64,000 nucleotides of DNA from Oscillospiraceae bacterium (GTDB taxonomy: Bacteria > Bacillota > Clostridia > Oscillospirales > Oscillospiraceae), in NCBI GenBank assembly GCA_016296235.1, contig JAEDJR010000001.1, positions 1-64,000 of the forward strand, written 5' to 3'. How positions within the stretch are numbered: position 1 is the first letter of the stretch; the number at the start of each line of letters is the position of its first letter. The translations under genes and the position numbers were made by a program. The notes under the pieces were generated by a model. It did not search any database, was not told the origin of the DNA, and worked only from the letters and a program-made list of their open reading frames with translations. Below, in pieces: positions 16,360 to 25,245 of this stretch.

Positions 16360-18198
16360 ATGCTCGAACAAATCCATTCACGCTCCGATCTTCTGCGGCT
16401 TACCCCCGAGGAGGACCGGCAGCTTTGCGGAGAAATCCGCGATTTCCTGGTGCAGAATATCGCCCATACAGGCGGCCACCTGGCTTCTAACCTGGGGGTT
16501 GTGGAGCTGACGGTGGCGCTGCACAAGGTCTACAACACGGAATGCGACCGCCTGTTATTTGACGTTGGACATCAGTCCTATGTCCATAAAATGCTGACGG
16601 GCCGCATGGAGCAGTTTGACACGCTCCGAACGTATGGCGGCCTGGCGGGGTTTCCGAAGCCGTCGGAAAGCATTCATGACGCATTTATTGCCGGCCATGC
16701 TTCCGACGCGGTGTCGGTTGGCCTGGGAATGGCCCGTGCCAGAACGCTGCAGAATCAGGACTATCAGGTGGCTGTGGTGCTGGGCGATGGCGCATTGACC
16801 GGCGGCCTGGCCTACGAGGGGCTCAACGACGCCGGCGCCAGTAAGGAGCCGCTGGTCGTGGTGCTCAATGACAACGGCATGTCCATTACGCCCAATGTGG
16901 GAGGAATTGCCAGACACCTGTCTCTGCTGCGGCTGAAGCCGGGCTATTTTGGCCTGAAGAAGGTCTACCGGCAGTTCACCAAAAACGTGCCCGGCGGAAA
17001 GCAGCTTTACCGGCTGACCCACCAGATGAAAGTGTGGCTCCGCCGGAAGTTGATCGGTGTGACTGTTTTTGAAGAAATGGGCTTTACCTATCTCGGGCCG
17101 GTGGACGGTCACGATGTGCAGAAGCTGACGTTTCTTTTGAAGGAAGCCCGTGAAATGCAGGAGCCGGTGCTCCTTCATGTGATTACAAAGAAGGGGAAGG
17201 GCTATATCCCGGCAGAGGTGATGCCGGCAGCGTTCCACGGAGTCGGAAAGTTCAACCCGGCTACGGGCTATTCAAAAAAAGCGGCAGAACGTACTTTTTC
17301 CGAAACCTTTGGGCAGACCCTGTGCCAACTGGCTATGGACGACGCACGCATCTGTGCCATTACTGCGGCAATGGAGCAGGGAACGGGGCTGAGTCTGTTT
17401 GCCTCCACTTACCGGGAGCGGTTCTTTGACGTAGGCATTGCGGAGGGCCATGCGGTGTGTATGGCTGCCGGGTTGGCCAAGCAGGGAATGATTCCCGTCT
17501 TTGCCGTCTATTCCACCTTCCTCCAGCGCAGCTATGATATGCTGATTCATGACGTTTCCCTGCAGAAGCTCCATGTGGTGCTGGCCGTAGACCGGGCGGG
17601 ACTGGTGGGAGAGGATGGGGAAACCCACCACGGTGTGTTCGATGTTGGATTTCTGCGGCAGGTGCCTGGGATGGAAATCTTCTGCCCGGCCAGCCAGGCC
17701 GAGCTGCGGCGGATGCTGCGAGCGGCGGTGCTGGAGTGCGGCGGGCCTGTGGCGGTGCGGTATCCCAAGGGCGGAGACGGCGCTTATCAGGACGAGGTCT
17801 GGCAGGATCGCCTGGCGCCGGATGCGCGACTCACCATTGTTACTTACGGCAGTACGATTCATGATGCTCTGGCTGCTGCGGAAATGCTGATTGGAAGTGG
17901 GATTCCGACAGATTTAATAAAACTGGATCAGATCTGGCCGCTTTCGATTGACGCCGCTGCCGCGTCGGTTAAAAAGACCGGCGCCCTTCTGGTGGTGGAA
18001 GAAACTGCGGAGGCCGGCTGCATCGGCACGGAGATTGTGACGCAGCTATCATCCCTGGGACTGTTTCCGTCCGTCAGGCTTCTGAATCTGAAGGATGGCA
18101 TTGTCCCCCATGGAGATCTGAAAACCCTGCGGAGCCTGGCAGGAATTGATAAAGAAGGTATTTTCCGGGCCGGAAAGGAGCTGCTGCATGAAGAATAA
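16360..18198 (+). CDS. dxs: 1-deoxy-D-xylulose-5-phosphate synthase
   Basis: DXS joins pyruvate and glyceraldehyde 3-phosphate to form DXP, the first step of the MEP isoprenoid pathway, using thiamine diphosphate. The 612-residue protein has TGGHLASNLG (about 37-46), DVGHQSYVHK, the ThDP motif GDGALTGG...NDN (142-172), FEEMGFTYLGPVDGH and the transketolase pyrimidine domain with DRAGLVGEDGETHHGVFD. It follows oapA in one operon and overlaps tlyA by 11 bases. ispA is upstream behind the OLE RNA, ispD and ispF are 40 kb away. Confidence 0.97.
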   Translation: MLEQIHSRSDLLRLTPEEDRQLCGEIRDFLVQNIAHTGGHLASNLGVVELTVALHKVYNTECDRLLFDVGHQSYVHKMLTGRMEQFDTLRTYGGLAGFPKPSESIHDAFIAGHASDAVSVGLGMARARTLQNQDYQVAVVLGDGALTGGLAYEGLNDAGASKEPLVVVLNDNGMSITPNVGGIARHLSLLRLKPGYFGLKKVYRQFTKNVPGGKQLYRLTHQMKVWLRRKLIGVTVFEEMGFTYLGPVDGHDVQKLTFLLKEAREMQEPVLLHVITKKGKGYIPAEVMPAAFHGVGKFNPATGYSKKAAERTFSETFGQTLCQLAMDDARICAITAAMEQGTGLSLFASTYRERFFDVGIAEGHAVCMAAGLAKQGMIPVFAVYSTFLQRSYDMLIHDVSLQKLHVVLAVDRAGLVGEDGETHHGVFDVGFLRQVPGMEIFCPASQAELRRMLRAAVLECGGPVAVRYPKGGDGAYQDEVWQDRLAPDARLTIVTYGSTIHDALAAAEMLIGSGIPTDLIKLDQIWPLSIDAAAASVKKTGALLVVEETAEAGCIGTEIVTQLSSLGLFPSVRLLNLKDGIVPHGDLKTLRSLAGIDKEGIFRAGKELLHEE

Positions 18199-18994
18199 AG
18201 AGCGCTTGGATGTTCTGCTTGTGGAGCGGGGCTTCTTTGACAGCCGTGCCAAAGCGCAGGCTGTGATTATGAGCGGCGAGGTCTATGTGGACGGGCAGAA
18301 GGCCGACAAGGCCGGCGCGTCCTATGGCCCGGAAGCCGCCATTGAGGTCCGGGGCAGCGTTTGTCCCTATGTCAGCCGCGGCGGACTGAAGCTGGAAAAA
18401 GCGCTGCGTGATTTCGGCGTGGATCCCACCGGCTTTGTCTGCAGCGATTCCGGCGCTTCCACCGGAGGCTTCACGGACTGCCTGCTGCAGCAGGGAGCCA
18501 AAAAGGTCTTTGCCATCGATGTGGGATACGGACAGCTGGCATGGAAAATCCGAAGTGATCCCCGTGTGGTGGTCATGGAGCGAACCAACATCCGGTATGT
18601 GACACAGGAGATGCTGGGAGAGCCCTTGGACTTGTCAGTGGTGGACGTATCCTTTATCTCCCTGAAGCTGGTTCTGCCGGTCATCAAAACCCTTCTGGTT
18701 CCGGAACGCGGACAGGTTTTGTGTCTGATTAAGCCGCAGTTTGAAGCCGGCAAAGAAAAAGTCGGCAAAAAAGGTGTGGTGCGGGATCCGGCAGTTCACC
18801 GGGAGGTACTGGAAGCCTTTGTGGAATTGGCAGATTCTCTGGGCTTTACGATCCGAAATCTCACATTTTCTCCGGTAAAAGGGCCGGAAGGCAATATTGA
18901 ATTTCTGGGTCATCTATCCCTGGCCGGGGGCGAAAACGCTGTTCCGGATTTGGAGCAGCTGGTGCAGCAGGCCCATGAGACGCTGAAAGGGTAG
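18188..18994 (+). CDS. tlyA: TlyA-family S4-domain rRNA methyltransferase
   Basis: The 268-residue protein has an N-terminal S4 RNA-binding domain (RLDVLLVERGFFDSRAKAQAVIMSGEVYVDGQ) and a FtsJ/RrmJ-type SAM methyltransferase domain (DSGASTGGFTDCLLQQGAKKVFAIDVGYGQL, then ...VDVSFISL...KPQFEAG). TlyA of other bacteria 2'-O-methylates rRNA and can set capreomycin sensitivity; whether this one does is unknown. The start at 18188 lies inside the dxs end, with AAGGAG upstream. nadK starts 3 bases after its stop. Confidence 0.93.
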   Translation: MKNKERLDVLLVERGFFDSRAKAQAVIMSGEVYVDGQKADKAGASYGPEAAIEVRGSVCPYVSRGGLKLEKALRDFGVDPTGFVCSDSGASTGGFTDCLLQQGAKKVFAIDVGYGQLAWKIRSDPRVVVMERTNIRYVTQEMLGEPLDLSVVDVSFISLKLVLPVIKTLLVPERGQVLCLIKPQFEAGKEKVGKKGVVRDPAVHREVLEAFVELADSLGFTIRNLTFSPVKGPEGNIEFLGHLSLAGGENAVPDLEQLVQQAHETLKG

Positions 18995-18997
18995 GCT

Positions 18998-19858
18998 ATG
19001 AAGATTGTTTTAACGCCGAATCCCTATCGGGATCGGAATTTCAAATATGTGGAGCAGGCCGTTTCCATCCTCCAGGATGCCGGAATTGAAACCCGGGTCT
19101 GCCTGCCGTTTGATGTGGATAAAAACTTTGAGCTGCCAAAGGATTTCAAACTCAATGATCTGAATAGAGAGATCAAAAATGCGGACATGCTCATCTGCTT
19201 TGGCGGCGATGGTACAATTCTCCATTCCTCAAAAATAGCAACCCGCCATCATGTCCCGATTCTTGGCGTCAACATCGGAACCATGGGCTTTATGGCGGAG
19301 CTGGAGGCAGGGGAGCTGCCGATGCTTGCCAATCTGGCGCAGGGAGACTACAGGGTCGAAAAACGGATGATGCTGCGGGTGACCGTCCATAATGAGGGGC
19401 GGGAGCTGTTCGATGAGACAGCCCTGAACGATGCGGCGATTACCAAGGGCGCCATAGCCCGTGTCATTCAGATGTCTGTGGAGTGCGATGGTGTGGAAGC
19501 AATCAGCTGCGCCGGTGATGGGCTTGTGGTCTGCACGCCCACAGGCTCCACGGCTTATTCCATGTCTGCCGGCGGGCCGATTGTGGAGCCTTCGGCGCAG
19601 AACATCATCATCACACCCATCTGCGCCCATGCATTCCAGGCCAAGGGAATTGTCACTGCGCCATGGCGGACCATCTCCATACGCCTGGGGAAACTGGGAC
19701 GGCGCAATGCCTTTTTGTCTGTGGACGGCGGCCGGGCCTTCCGGCTCAATGTGGGAGATGTGGTAACAGTCAGAAAAGCGGAGCAGGAAACCAGGCTGGT
19801 ACGCCTGAAGGATACCAGCTTTTATGAGATTCTCAACAATAAATTCTATGTCCGGTGA
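18998..19858 (+). CDS. nadK: NAD kinase
   Basis: Phosphorylates NAD to NADP in the cytosol. The 286-residue protein has the GGDGTILHSSK motif (about 69-79), the GFMAELEAGEL segment, NDAAITKG and the second conserved region TPTGSTAYSMSAGGPIVEP. It lies in the common clostridial order tlyA-nadK-argR-recN. Confidence 0.96.
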   Translation: MKIVLTPNPYRDRNFKYVEQAVSILQDAGIETRVCLPFDVDKNFELPKDFKLNDLNREIKNADMLICFGGDGTILHSSKIATRHHVPILGVNIGTMGFMAELEAGELPMLANLAQGDYRVEKRMMLRVTVHNEGRELFDETALNDAAITKGAIARVIQMSVECDGVEAISCAGDGLVVCTPTGSTAYSMSAGGPIVEPSAQNIIITPICAHAFQAKGIVTAPWRTISIRLGKLGRRNAFLSVDGGRAFRLNVGDVVTVRKAEQETRLVRLKDTSFYEILNNKFYVR

Positions 19859-19869
19859 GGAGATGCCCT

Positions 19870-20325
19870 ATGAAACCAAACAGACAGGCAAAGATTCTCG
19901 AACTGATTGCTGCCAAAGACATTGAAACGCAGGAGCAGCTGCTCAACGAGTTGGATTCCTGCGGCTTCCCGGCAACGCAGGCGACCATATCCCGGGATAT
20001 CAAGGAGCTGCGGCTGATTAAGGAACTGGGGCCCAATGGCACATACCGCTACAGCGCCGCTGCCAAGCAGCGGGAACACAGCAGCTCCGCAAAACTCAAC
20101 AGCATTTTCAAACAATGTGTAATTGCCTGTGACCATGCACAGAACATCGTGGTCATCAAGACCATGCCTGGTTTGGCTTCTGCTGCCTGCTCCGCCATAG
20201 ACGCCATGGGATCGGACGATGTGGTAGGCACCCTGGCGGGAGATGATACGGCCTTTCTGCTGCTGCGGGACACGGCTTCCGCCACCAGCCTGTGCACGGA
20301 TATCCGCCGGCAGATCACGGGATAG
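19870..20325 (+). CDS. argR: Arginine repressor ArgR
   Basis: The 151-residue protein has the N-terminal winged helix (RQAKILELIAAKDIETQEQLLNELDSCGFPATQATISRDIKELRLIKE) and the C-terminal arginine-binding hexamerisation domain (...TMPGLASAACSAIDAMGSDDVVGTLAGDDTAFLLLRD). ArgR binds arginine and represses arginine synthesis genes. The start at 19870 has GAGGAG 7 bases upstream; five extra in-frame codons upstream overlap the nadK stop. No arginine genes are in the window. Confidence 0.96.
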   Translation: MKPNRQAKILELIAAKDIETQEQLLNELDSCGFPATQATISRDIKELRLIKELGPNGTYRYSAAAKQREHSSSAKLNSIFKQCVIACDHAQNIVVIKTMPGLASAACSAIDAMGSDDVVGTLAGDDTAFLLLRDTASATSLCTDIRRQITG

Positions 20326-20342
20326 GAAAGGACGCACATCCT

Positions 20343-21995
20343 ATGCTGAATTTGCTCCAGATTGAGAATATCGCTGTCATTGAACAGGCGGAAATCCAGT
20401 TCAGCGGCGGATTTAATGTTCTGACCGGTGAAACGGGCGCCGGTAAATCGATCGTGATTGACGCCATTTCCGCGATCCTGGGGGAGCGGGCCTACCGGGA
20501 TGTTATTCGCACAGGCACGTCCAAAGCGGGTGTCCGGGCGGTGTTTTCCCAGGTGCCGGAGCTTTCCTGGTTTGAAGAAAACGGCGTGGAGTATGACCCC
20601 GGGGAGCTGCTGATACAGCGGGAAATCTATGCGGACGGAAAGAACGTCTGCCGCGTCAACGGACGGCCTGTCACAGTGGCCATCCTGAAAAAACTGGGCG
20701 GCAGCCTGGTGAATATCCACGGCCAGCACGATTCCCAGCAGCTCTTTGACGAGAGCAACCACTTGACTTATCTGGATTTGTTTGCGCAGAATCAGCAGCA
20801 GCGCAGGGAATATGAGGATGCGTTCCAGAAGGCCGAGGCTGTCCGGCGGGAAATCCGCAGACTGTCCATGGACGAGGGAGAGAAGCTGCGGCGGGTGGAG
20901 GCTTTGCAGTTTCAGATTCAGGAAATCGAACGGGCAGAGCTGCAGCCCGGGGAGGACGAGGCCCTGGAGACCCGGCGGAAGGTGCTGCAGAATTCGGAAA
21001 AGCTGGTGGATGGTCTGGCCCGGGCGGTCTCGGCTCTGTACGGCGATGAGGACCGGGACGGCGCCGCTGGCCTGCTCAGCGAGGCTGAGCACGCGTTGGG
21101 ACGGATTACCCGCTATGACGACGGTCTGCGTGACGCTGCGGAGCGGCTGTCGGAGCTGTCGTCAGCCGTTCAGGATTTGTCGGAGGAGCTGCGGGACCGT
21201 GTGGACGAGCTGTCCTACTCCGGTGAGGAGCTGGAGCAGATTGAGAGCCGTTTGGACGTGATTCACCGCCTGCGCCGGAAGTACGGCGGCGATGTGGCGG
21301 CCATTCTGGAATACCTGGAGCGGGCCCGGCAGGAGCTGGATGAGATCGAGTTCGCCAGCGACCGGATTGAGCAGCTGACCAAACAGCTGCGGGGCTTGGA
21401 TCGGGAAGCGGAGCGGGCGGGCCTTGCTCTGCGGGAGACGCGCCTGCAGGCCGCCAAGGAGCTGGAGCGGCGGCTGGCCGGGGAACTGGCGGCCCTGGAT
21501 ATGCCCCGGGCGCAATTTGTCTGCCAGTTTGAGTCCCAGCCCATGGGGGAGAGCGGCATGGATCTGGTGCGGTTTCTCATGACGGCCAATGTGGGGGAAG
21601 CCCTGAAGCCCATGAGCAAGGTAGCCTCCGGCGGCGAGCTGGCCCGGATTATGCTGGCCATCAAGAACGTCCTGGCGGAGCAGGATTCCGTGGGAACTCT
21701 GATTTTTGACGAGGTGGATGCCGGTGTCAGCGGAAGGGCCGCCCAGAAGGTGGCGGAAAAGCTCCGGGCCGTGTCCCGGGGCAAGCAGGTGCTCTGCGTG
21801 ACCCATCTGCCGCAGATTGCGGCGGCGGCGGACCACCACCTGCTCATCGCCAAATCCGAGCGCGGTGGCCGCACCTATACCCATGTGACGCCCCTGGACA
21901 AAGAGGGCCGCAAGCGGGAAATTGCCCGTATCATCGGCGGCGCAGAGATCACCGAGACGACCCTGAAAAGCGCAGAAGAAATGCTTGCCAATTGA
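20343..21995 (+). CDS. recN: DNA repair protein RecN
   Basis: A 550-residue SMC-like ATPase involved in double-strand break repair. It has Walker A GETGAGKSIVID near residue 30, VNIHGQHDSQQLFD, a central coiled-coil region (about 150-360, GERGARRE-type charged helices), the signature KVASGGELARIMLAIK and Walker B TLIFDEVDAGVSGRAA, then the H-loop CVTHLPQIAA. It ends the OLE-oapA-dxs-tlyA-nadK-argR-recN unit. The start at 20343 has GGAAAGGA upstream. Confidence 0.97.
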   Translation: MLNLLQIENIAVIEQAEIQFSGGFNVLTGETGAGKSIVIDAISAILGERAYRDVIRTGTSKAGVRAVFSQVPELSWFEENGVEYDPGELLIQREIYADGKNVCRVNGRPVTVAILKKLGGSLVNIHGQHDSQQLFDESNHLTYLDLFAQNQQQRREYEDAFQKAEAVRREIRRLSMDEGEKLRRVEALQFQIQEIERAELQPGEDEALETRRKVLQNSEKLVDGLARAVSALYGDEDRDGAAGLLSEAEHALGRITRYDDGLRDAAERLSELSSAVQDLSEELRDRVDELSYSGEELEQIESRLDVIHRLRRKYGGDVAAILEYLERARQELDEIEFASDRIEQLTKQLRGLDREAERAGLALRETRLQAAKELERRLAGELAALDMPRAQFVCQFESQPMGESGMDLVRFLMTANVGEALKPMSKVASGGELARIMLAIKNVLAEQDSVGTLIFDEVDAGVSGRAAQKVAEKLRAVSRGKQVLCVTHLPQIAAAADHHLLIAKSERGGRTYTHVTPLDKEGRKREIARIIGGAEITETTLKSAEEMLAN

Positions 21996-22013
21996 AATGA
22001 TCGAGCCTATAAT
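21985..22013 (+). promoter_or_regulatory. Sigma-A-type promoter for the tandem GNAT gene
   Basis: TTGCCA (21985-21990) and TATAAT (22008-22013) with a 17-base spacer overlap the end of recN. Transcription would begin near 22020, at the foot of the hairpin described next, about 135 bases before the GNAT start. Confidence 0.7.
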
Positions 22014-22021
22014 AAAGTCAG

Positions 22022-22055
22022 ACCGCTGCCTGTCCAACGGGCGGCGGTACTTTTG
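22022..22055 (+). terminator. Hairpin with short T tract after recN
   Basis: ACCGCTGCC / GGCGGCGGT gives a 9-bp stem with one G-U pair, then ACTTTTG. It could end the recN operon. Since the promoter at 21985-22013 starts just before it, it would also be the first element of the GNAT transcript and so may act as an attenuator. Confidence 0.65.
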
Positions 22056-22073
22056 ATTAGGGAGTGATTCTTT

Positions 22074-22121
22074 ATGACAAGAACAACAGAATCGGTGCGT
22101 GTCAGGAGGGTTCACGCCTAA
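22074..22121 (+). CDS. Possible 15-residue leader peptide
   Basis: ATG 22074 to TAA 22121 encodes MTRTTESVRVRRVHA, with AGGGAG 9 bases upstream. It lies in the 5' leader of the tandem GNAT gene, just before a hairpin that buries that gene's ribosome site. The Arg-Val-Arg stretch resembles the R/K-x-R/K type of macrolide-dependent stalling motif. No experimental support is known to me. Confidence 0.45.
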   Translation: MTRTTESVRVRRVHA

Positions 22122-22129
22122 TCCAAAGC

Positions 22130-22150
22130 CCTCCAAATCAGACTTGGAGG
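22130..22150 (+). promoter_or_regulatory. Hairpin that sequesters the GNAT ribosome binding site
   Basis: CCTCCAA (22130-22136) pairs perfectly with TTGGAGG (22144-22150), which contains the ribosome site of the gene at 22156. An alternative pairing of GGAGGG (22105-22110, inside the leader peptide) with CCCTCC (22129-22134) would free the site. The two pairings exclude each other. Confidence 0.6.
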
Positions 22151-22155
22151 ATACT

Positions 22156-23136
22156 ATGATAATTACATTGCAACCAATCAACGAATTCAATTATCCGGAT
22201 GCCCTGCGCGTACAGCGCCGTCCGGGACAGGAAGCTTACGTCGCTGATTCAGCGGAGATTCTGGCCCGGGCCTATGCCTATCGGGCTCACCGGGCCACAG
22301 CCTGGGGGATTTACGAGGATCAAAAAATCGTGGGCCTGGCCCTGTTGGAGGATCTGGAGGATGAGCCGGCCTGCTACCACCTGTCGGAGCTGCTGATTCA
22401 CGGCCCGGAGCAGGGGAGAGGTTATGGATCCCAGGCCCTGGCTCTGCTGCTGGATCACTGCCGCCGGGAACGGACGTACCCAACGGTGGAGGTCTGCGTG
22501 AAACAAGCCGACGCTGCCGCCATTCACGTCTATGAGAAGGCCGGCTTCCGGAATACGGGCTTTATCGACCCGGATGCGCCGGACAGCCTGATTCTGAGTT
22601 TTGCGCTGCCGGAAGTGCGGCAGACAAATCTGGAATTCCATCTGACAGCGCAGGCTGATCTGCCCAACGTGCAGCGTCTCTGGGCGGATCCGGCGGTGAT
22701 GTCCTTTGTGGGCTTTCCGGAAGGGCTGCAGGAATCCCTGGGCAATCTGGAGCATCAGTGGCTCCCCTGGGTGCAGCAGCCGCCCAAGCGGCAGCATTGG
22801 TCGGTCTATGACGGCGATGAATACTGCGGCGAGACGTTCTATGACGTGGACGAAACAGGTCTGGCCTCCATGGACATCAAGCTGCTGCCTGCTGCCCGTG
22901 GCCGCGGCATAGCCTTTGCGGCACTGTCATACGCCCTGGATGCCGCGTTCCGGGTGGGCGGAGCAAAGCGTGCCTATGTGGATCCCAATCCGGAAAACGG
23001 GAAGGCCCTTGCACTCTATGCCAGGCTGGGCTTCCTACCGGCTGCGCGCCCCGCCCATTTGGAGGAGCCGGATGTGCCCTATGTCTATCTGGAATTGACC
23101 GCCGGGAACTGGGAGGCACGCAATGGGATATCATGA
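22156..23136 (+). CDS. Tandem GNAT-family N-acetyltransferase
   Basis: The 326-residue protein carries two GNAT domains. The first (about 1-150) has the acetyl-CoA loop PEQGRGYGSQAL and AIHVYEKAGF; the second (about 160-320) has LLPAARGRGIAFAAL and ENGKALALYARLGF. Double-GNAT proteins acetylate small amines or antibiotics, but the substrate cannot be read from sequence. The start at 22156 follows TTGGAGG by 5 bases; the open frame extends 19 codons upstream without a site. The following gene overlaps by 14 bases. A leader with alternative structures suggests regulated translation. Confidence 0.88.
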   Translation: MIITLQPINEFNYPDALRVQRRPGQEAYVADSAEILARAYAYRAHRATAWGIYEDQKIVGLALLEDLEDEPACYHLSELLIHGPEQGRGYGSQALALLLDHCRRERTYPTVEVCVKQADAAAIHVYEKAGFRNTGFIDPDAPDSLILSFALPEVRQTNLEFHLTAQADLPNVQRLWADPAVMSFVGFPEGLQESLGNLEHQWLPWVQQPPKRQHWSVYDGDEYCGETFYDVDETGLASMDIKLLPAARGRGIAFAALSYALDAAFRVGGAKRAYVDPNPENGKALALYARLGFLPAARPAHLEEPDVPYVYLELTAGNWEARNGIS

Positions 23137-24004
23137 ACCTGGAATGGGAGAGCAGTTGAAGGAGAACCTTCGCATGCTGGAACTGCAGGAGGAAACGTCA
23201 CAGACCGTATGGGAGACCTATAAGCGGAAGCCGGCTTTCTTTGAGCGGGCAGCCAAAGAAGCCTATGCGGGGGAACTTCCCGATTACCCCATCTGTAGGC
23301 GCAGCCCCTTGGAACGACTGGTAATCTGGTGCTGCCATCTGACGCAGCTGCGGATACGGATGTCCCGATTTCCCTATGAGGTGCTGACAGATACCTGGCG
23401 GGACATTACCCTGCGCGCGGGACTGTACCGGGAAAAAACCGGGCGGGTGGGGCTGTCCCGGGAGGATGTGCTCTGGTTCCGTCACCTGGAGCACGGAGTC
23501 CTCTTCAAACTTGGAACCCTGCAGTTTCAGCTGTTTCGTATGGTCTACCTGGACGAGGCGGGCTGCGGGGAGGCTTACATGTCGTTCTCCGAGGAACAGA
23601 AGCAGCGCCTGCCGCCGGAGAGCCCGGTTCTCAATGTCCACGTCCAGGCCGGCGCTGATCTGACAGGAGAGGCGGTGGCAAATTCCTTCCGCCGGGCTGA
23701 TGTGTTTTTCCAAACCTACTTCCCGGAACACAAGGCCCGTGTATTCCTGTGCTATTCTTGGCTTCTGTACCCGGACCTGCGGGCCCTGCTGCCGCCGGAG
23801 AGCAGAATTGCACAGTTTGCGCAGAATTTCACCATCATCAGTCAGGTTCCCGATCCGGAAGAGGCCCTGGAGCGAATCTACGGAAAACGTCGGCCGCGGA
23901 AGGCTGACTGCCTCCAGGAAACGTCCCTGCAGCGGGCGGCTTTGAACCGGCGCGACTGCCTGGGCTATGCCTGCGGGATATTGGAAATTCCCCAAACCAC
24001 TTGA
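23123..24004 (+). CDS. Acyltransferase-domain protein (GNAT-like C-terminal type)
   Basis: The 293-residue protein matches a family usually annotated only as acyltransferase domain-containing; the C-terminal half (...PVLNVHVQAGADLTGEAVANSFRRADVFFQTYFPEHKARVFLCYSWLLYPDLRALLPPESRIAQFAQNF) is the most typical part, and the N-terminal half is helical. The function is unknown. It overlaps the tandem GNAT gene and so belongs to the same transcript; linked acetylation or acylation of one compound is a plausible inference. Its TGA overlaps the -35 box of the T-box promoter. Confidence 0.7.
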   Translation: MGYHEPGMGEQLKENLRMLELQEETSQTVWETYKRKPAFFERAAKEAYAGELPDYPICRRSPLERLVIWCCHLTQLRIRMSRFPYEVLTDTWRDITLRAGLYREKTGRVGLSREDVLWFRHLEHGVLFKLGTLQFQLFRMVYLDEAGCGEAYMSFSEEQKQRLPPESPVLNVHVQAGADLTGEAVANSFRRADVFFQTYFPEHKARVFLCYSWLLYPDLRALLPPESRIAQFAQNFTIISQVPDPEEALERIYGKRRPRKADCLQETSLQRAALNRRDCLGYACGILEIPQTT

Positions 24005-24029
24005 CAAGTTTCCCGTTCTTTGCTAGGAT
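24001..24029 (+). promoter_or_regulatory. Promoter of the tyrosine T-box transcript
   Basis: A consensus TTGACA (24001-24006), 17-base spacer and TAGGAT (24024-24029). Transcription should start near 24036. Confidence 0.85.
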
Positions 24030-24035
24030 AACAGG

Positions 24036-24291
24036 CAGTCATACGCGGTGAAGGGAAGAAGTACCCGGTATTTCGCTTTCAGAGAGCCCCCGGATGGTGC
24101 AAGGAGGCAGGCGAACCCGGCGAACTACATCCCGGAGCGGCCTGCCTGAACCAGCAGTAGGGCGGGACGGGAGCGCCCGTTACAGCGTTGGAGTCTCAGA
24201 CTCCCCGAGACCGTCTTTGCGAGAAGGCGGCAAACTGAGGTGGTACCGCGTTCAGACGCCCTCTGTCCAAGGAGACAGGGGGCGTTTTATT
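24036..24291 (+). promoter_or_regulatory. T-box riboswitch, tyrosine specific
   Basis: All main T-box landmarks are present: the AGTA element (24060-24063), the stem I apical GATGGTGCAAGG (24093-24104), a specifier loop reading gaac-TAC-atc with the Tyr codon TAC at 24126-24128, and the T-box core GAGGTGGTACCGCG (24237-24250), in which TGGT can pair with the ACCA end of a tRNA with discriminator A, as tRNA-Tyr has. The terminator stem ACGCCCTCTGTC / GACAGGGGGCGT (24256-24285) is followed by TTTTATT. Uncharged tRNA-Tyr would favour the antiterminator and allow readthrough into the peptidase gene and tyrS. The specifier agrees with tyrS downstream. Confidence 0.95.
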
Positions 24292-25245
24292 ATGGACAAG
24301 CCGATGGACGTGCTGCGGGATTTCCCGGTGCGCAAAAGCAAGAAACAAAAAGAGCAATTCCGGGCGGCGGTCCGGTCTTATGCGGAGAGCTTGGGATATA
24401 CGTATCAGGAGGAGCCGGGAAGCTTCAGCAGCCGCAATGTGGTGCTGGGCGACCCGGAACAGGCGGAGATTCTCATCACGGCCCACTATGACACCTGCGC
24501 CCATTTGCCGTTTCCCAATCTGATTACGCCGTGCAATCTGCTGCTGTTTCTCCTGTACCAGCTGCTTCTGGTGGTTGTGCTGCTGGCGGTGGTCTTCGGC
24601 GTCTCCATCGGATTGGGAATCCTGCTGCAAAGTCCGATGGCAGGTATCGCCGGCTATTATCTGCTTCTGATTGCTCTGGTCTGGTTCATGCTCTGCGGCC
24701 CGGCCAACCGGAATAACGCAAACGACAACACCTCCGGCGTGGTGACGGTGCTGGAAACCGCCGCCGGCCTGCCGCCTGACCTGCGGGATAAGGTCTGCTT
24801 CGTCCTCTTCGACCTGGAAGAAGCTGGCCTGGTAGGCTCTTCGTCTTACCGAAAGCGCCACCGCAAGGCCATCGGCCGGCAGTGGATGTTCAACCTGGAC
24901 TGTGTGGGAGACGGGGATGAAATTCTGCTGTTTCCTTCCAAAGCCATCAAGAAAAACGGAGCTATGACAGATTGGCTCCGGGCATTCTGTCCGCCGGCAG
25001 GAAAGAAGACTCTGACTGTTCGGGATCGGGGGTTTGCCTTTTACCCATCTGACCAGGCGGGCTTTCCCCTGGGCGTCGGCGTGGCTGCGCTGCACCGAAG
25101 CTCCTGGGCGGGTCTGTATCTGGGCCGGATTCATACCAACCGGGATACCGTCCTGGAGGAAGCAAACGTCAGACTACTGCGGGATTATCTGCTTAGAATC
25201 ATTGAAAATACGCATAGAAAGGATACAAATTATGACACTCTATGA
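24292..25245 (+). CDS. M28-like membrane-associated zinc peptidase
   Basis: The 317-residue protein resembles M28 (aminopeptidase Y-type) peptidases: ITAHYDT (His-x-Asp) near residue 66, NDNTSGV with the second Asp, [11 protein letters not shown] with Glu-Glu, [10 protein letters not shown], and a C-terminal IHTNRDT His. Two hydrophobic stretches (about 80-110 and 113-135) inserted between the first His-x-Asp and the NDNTSGV motif look like a membrane hairpin. The ATG follows AGGGGG located in the 3' arm of the T-box terminator. It overlaps tyrS by 14 bases, so it is under the Tyr T-box. Its substrate is unknown. Confidence 0.8.
   Translation: MDKPMDVLRDFPVRKSKKQKEQFRAAVRSYAESLGYTYQEEPGSFSSRNVVLGDPEQAEILITAHYDTCAHLPFPNLITPCNLLLFLLYQLLLVVVLLAVVFGVSIGLGILLQSPMAGIAGYYLLLIALVWFMLCGPANRNNANDNTSGVVTVLETAAGLPPDLRDKVCFVLFDLEEAGLVGSSSYRKRHRKAIGRQWMFNLDCVGDGDEILLFPSKAIKKNGAMTDWLRAFCPPAGKKTLTVRDRGFAFYPSDQAGFPLGVGVAALHRSSWAGLYLGRIHTNRDTVLEEANVRLLRDYLLRIIENTHRKDTNYDTL

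Noticed and set aside
24094..24291. Upstream in-frame extension of the M28-like peptidase
   Set aside because: It would translate the T-box leader; the peptidase must start after the terminator at 24292.
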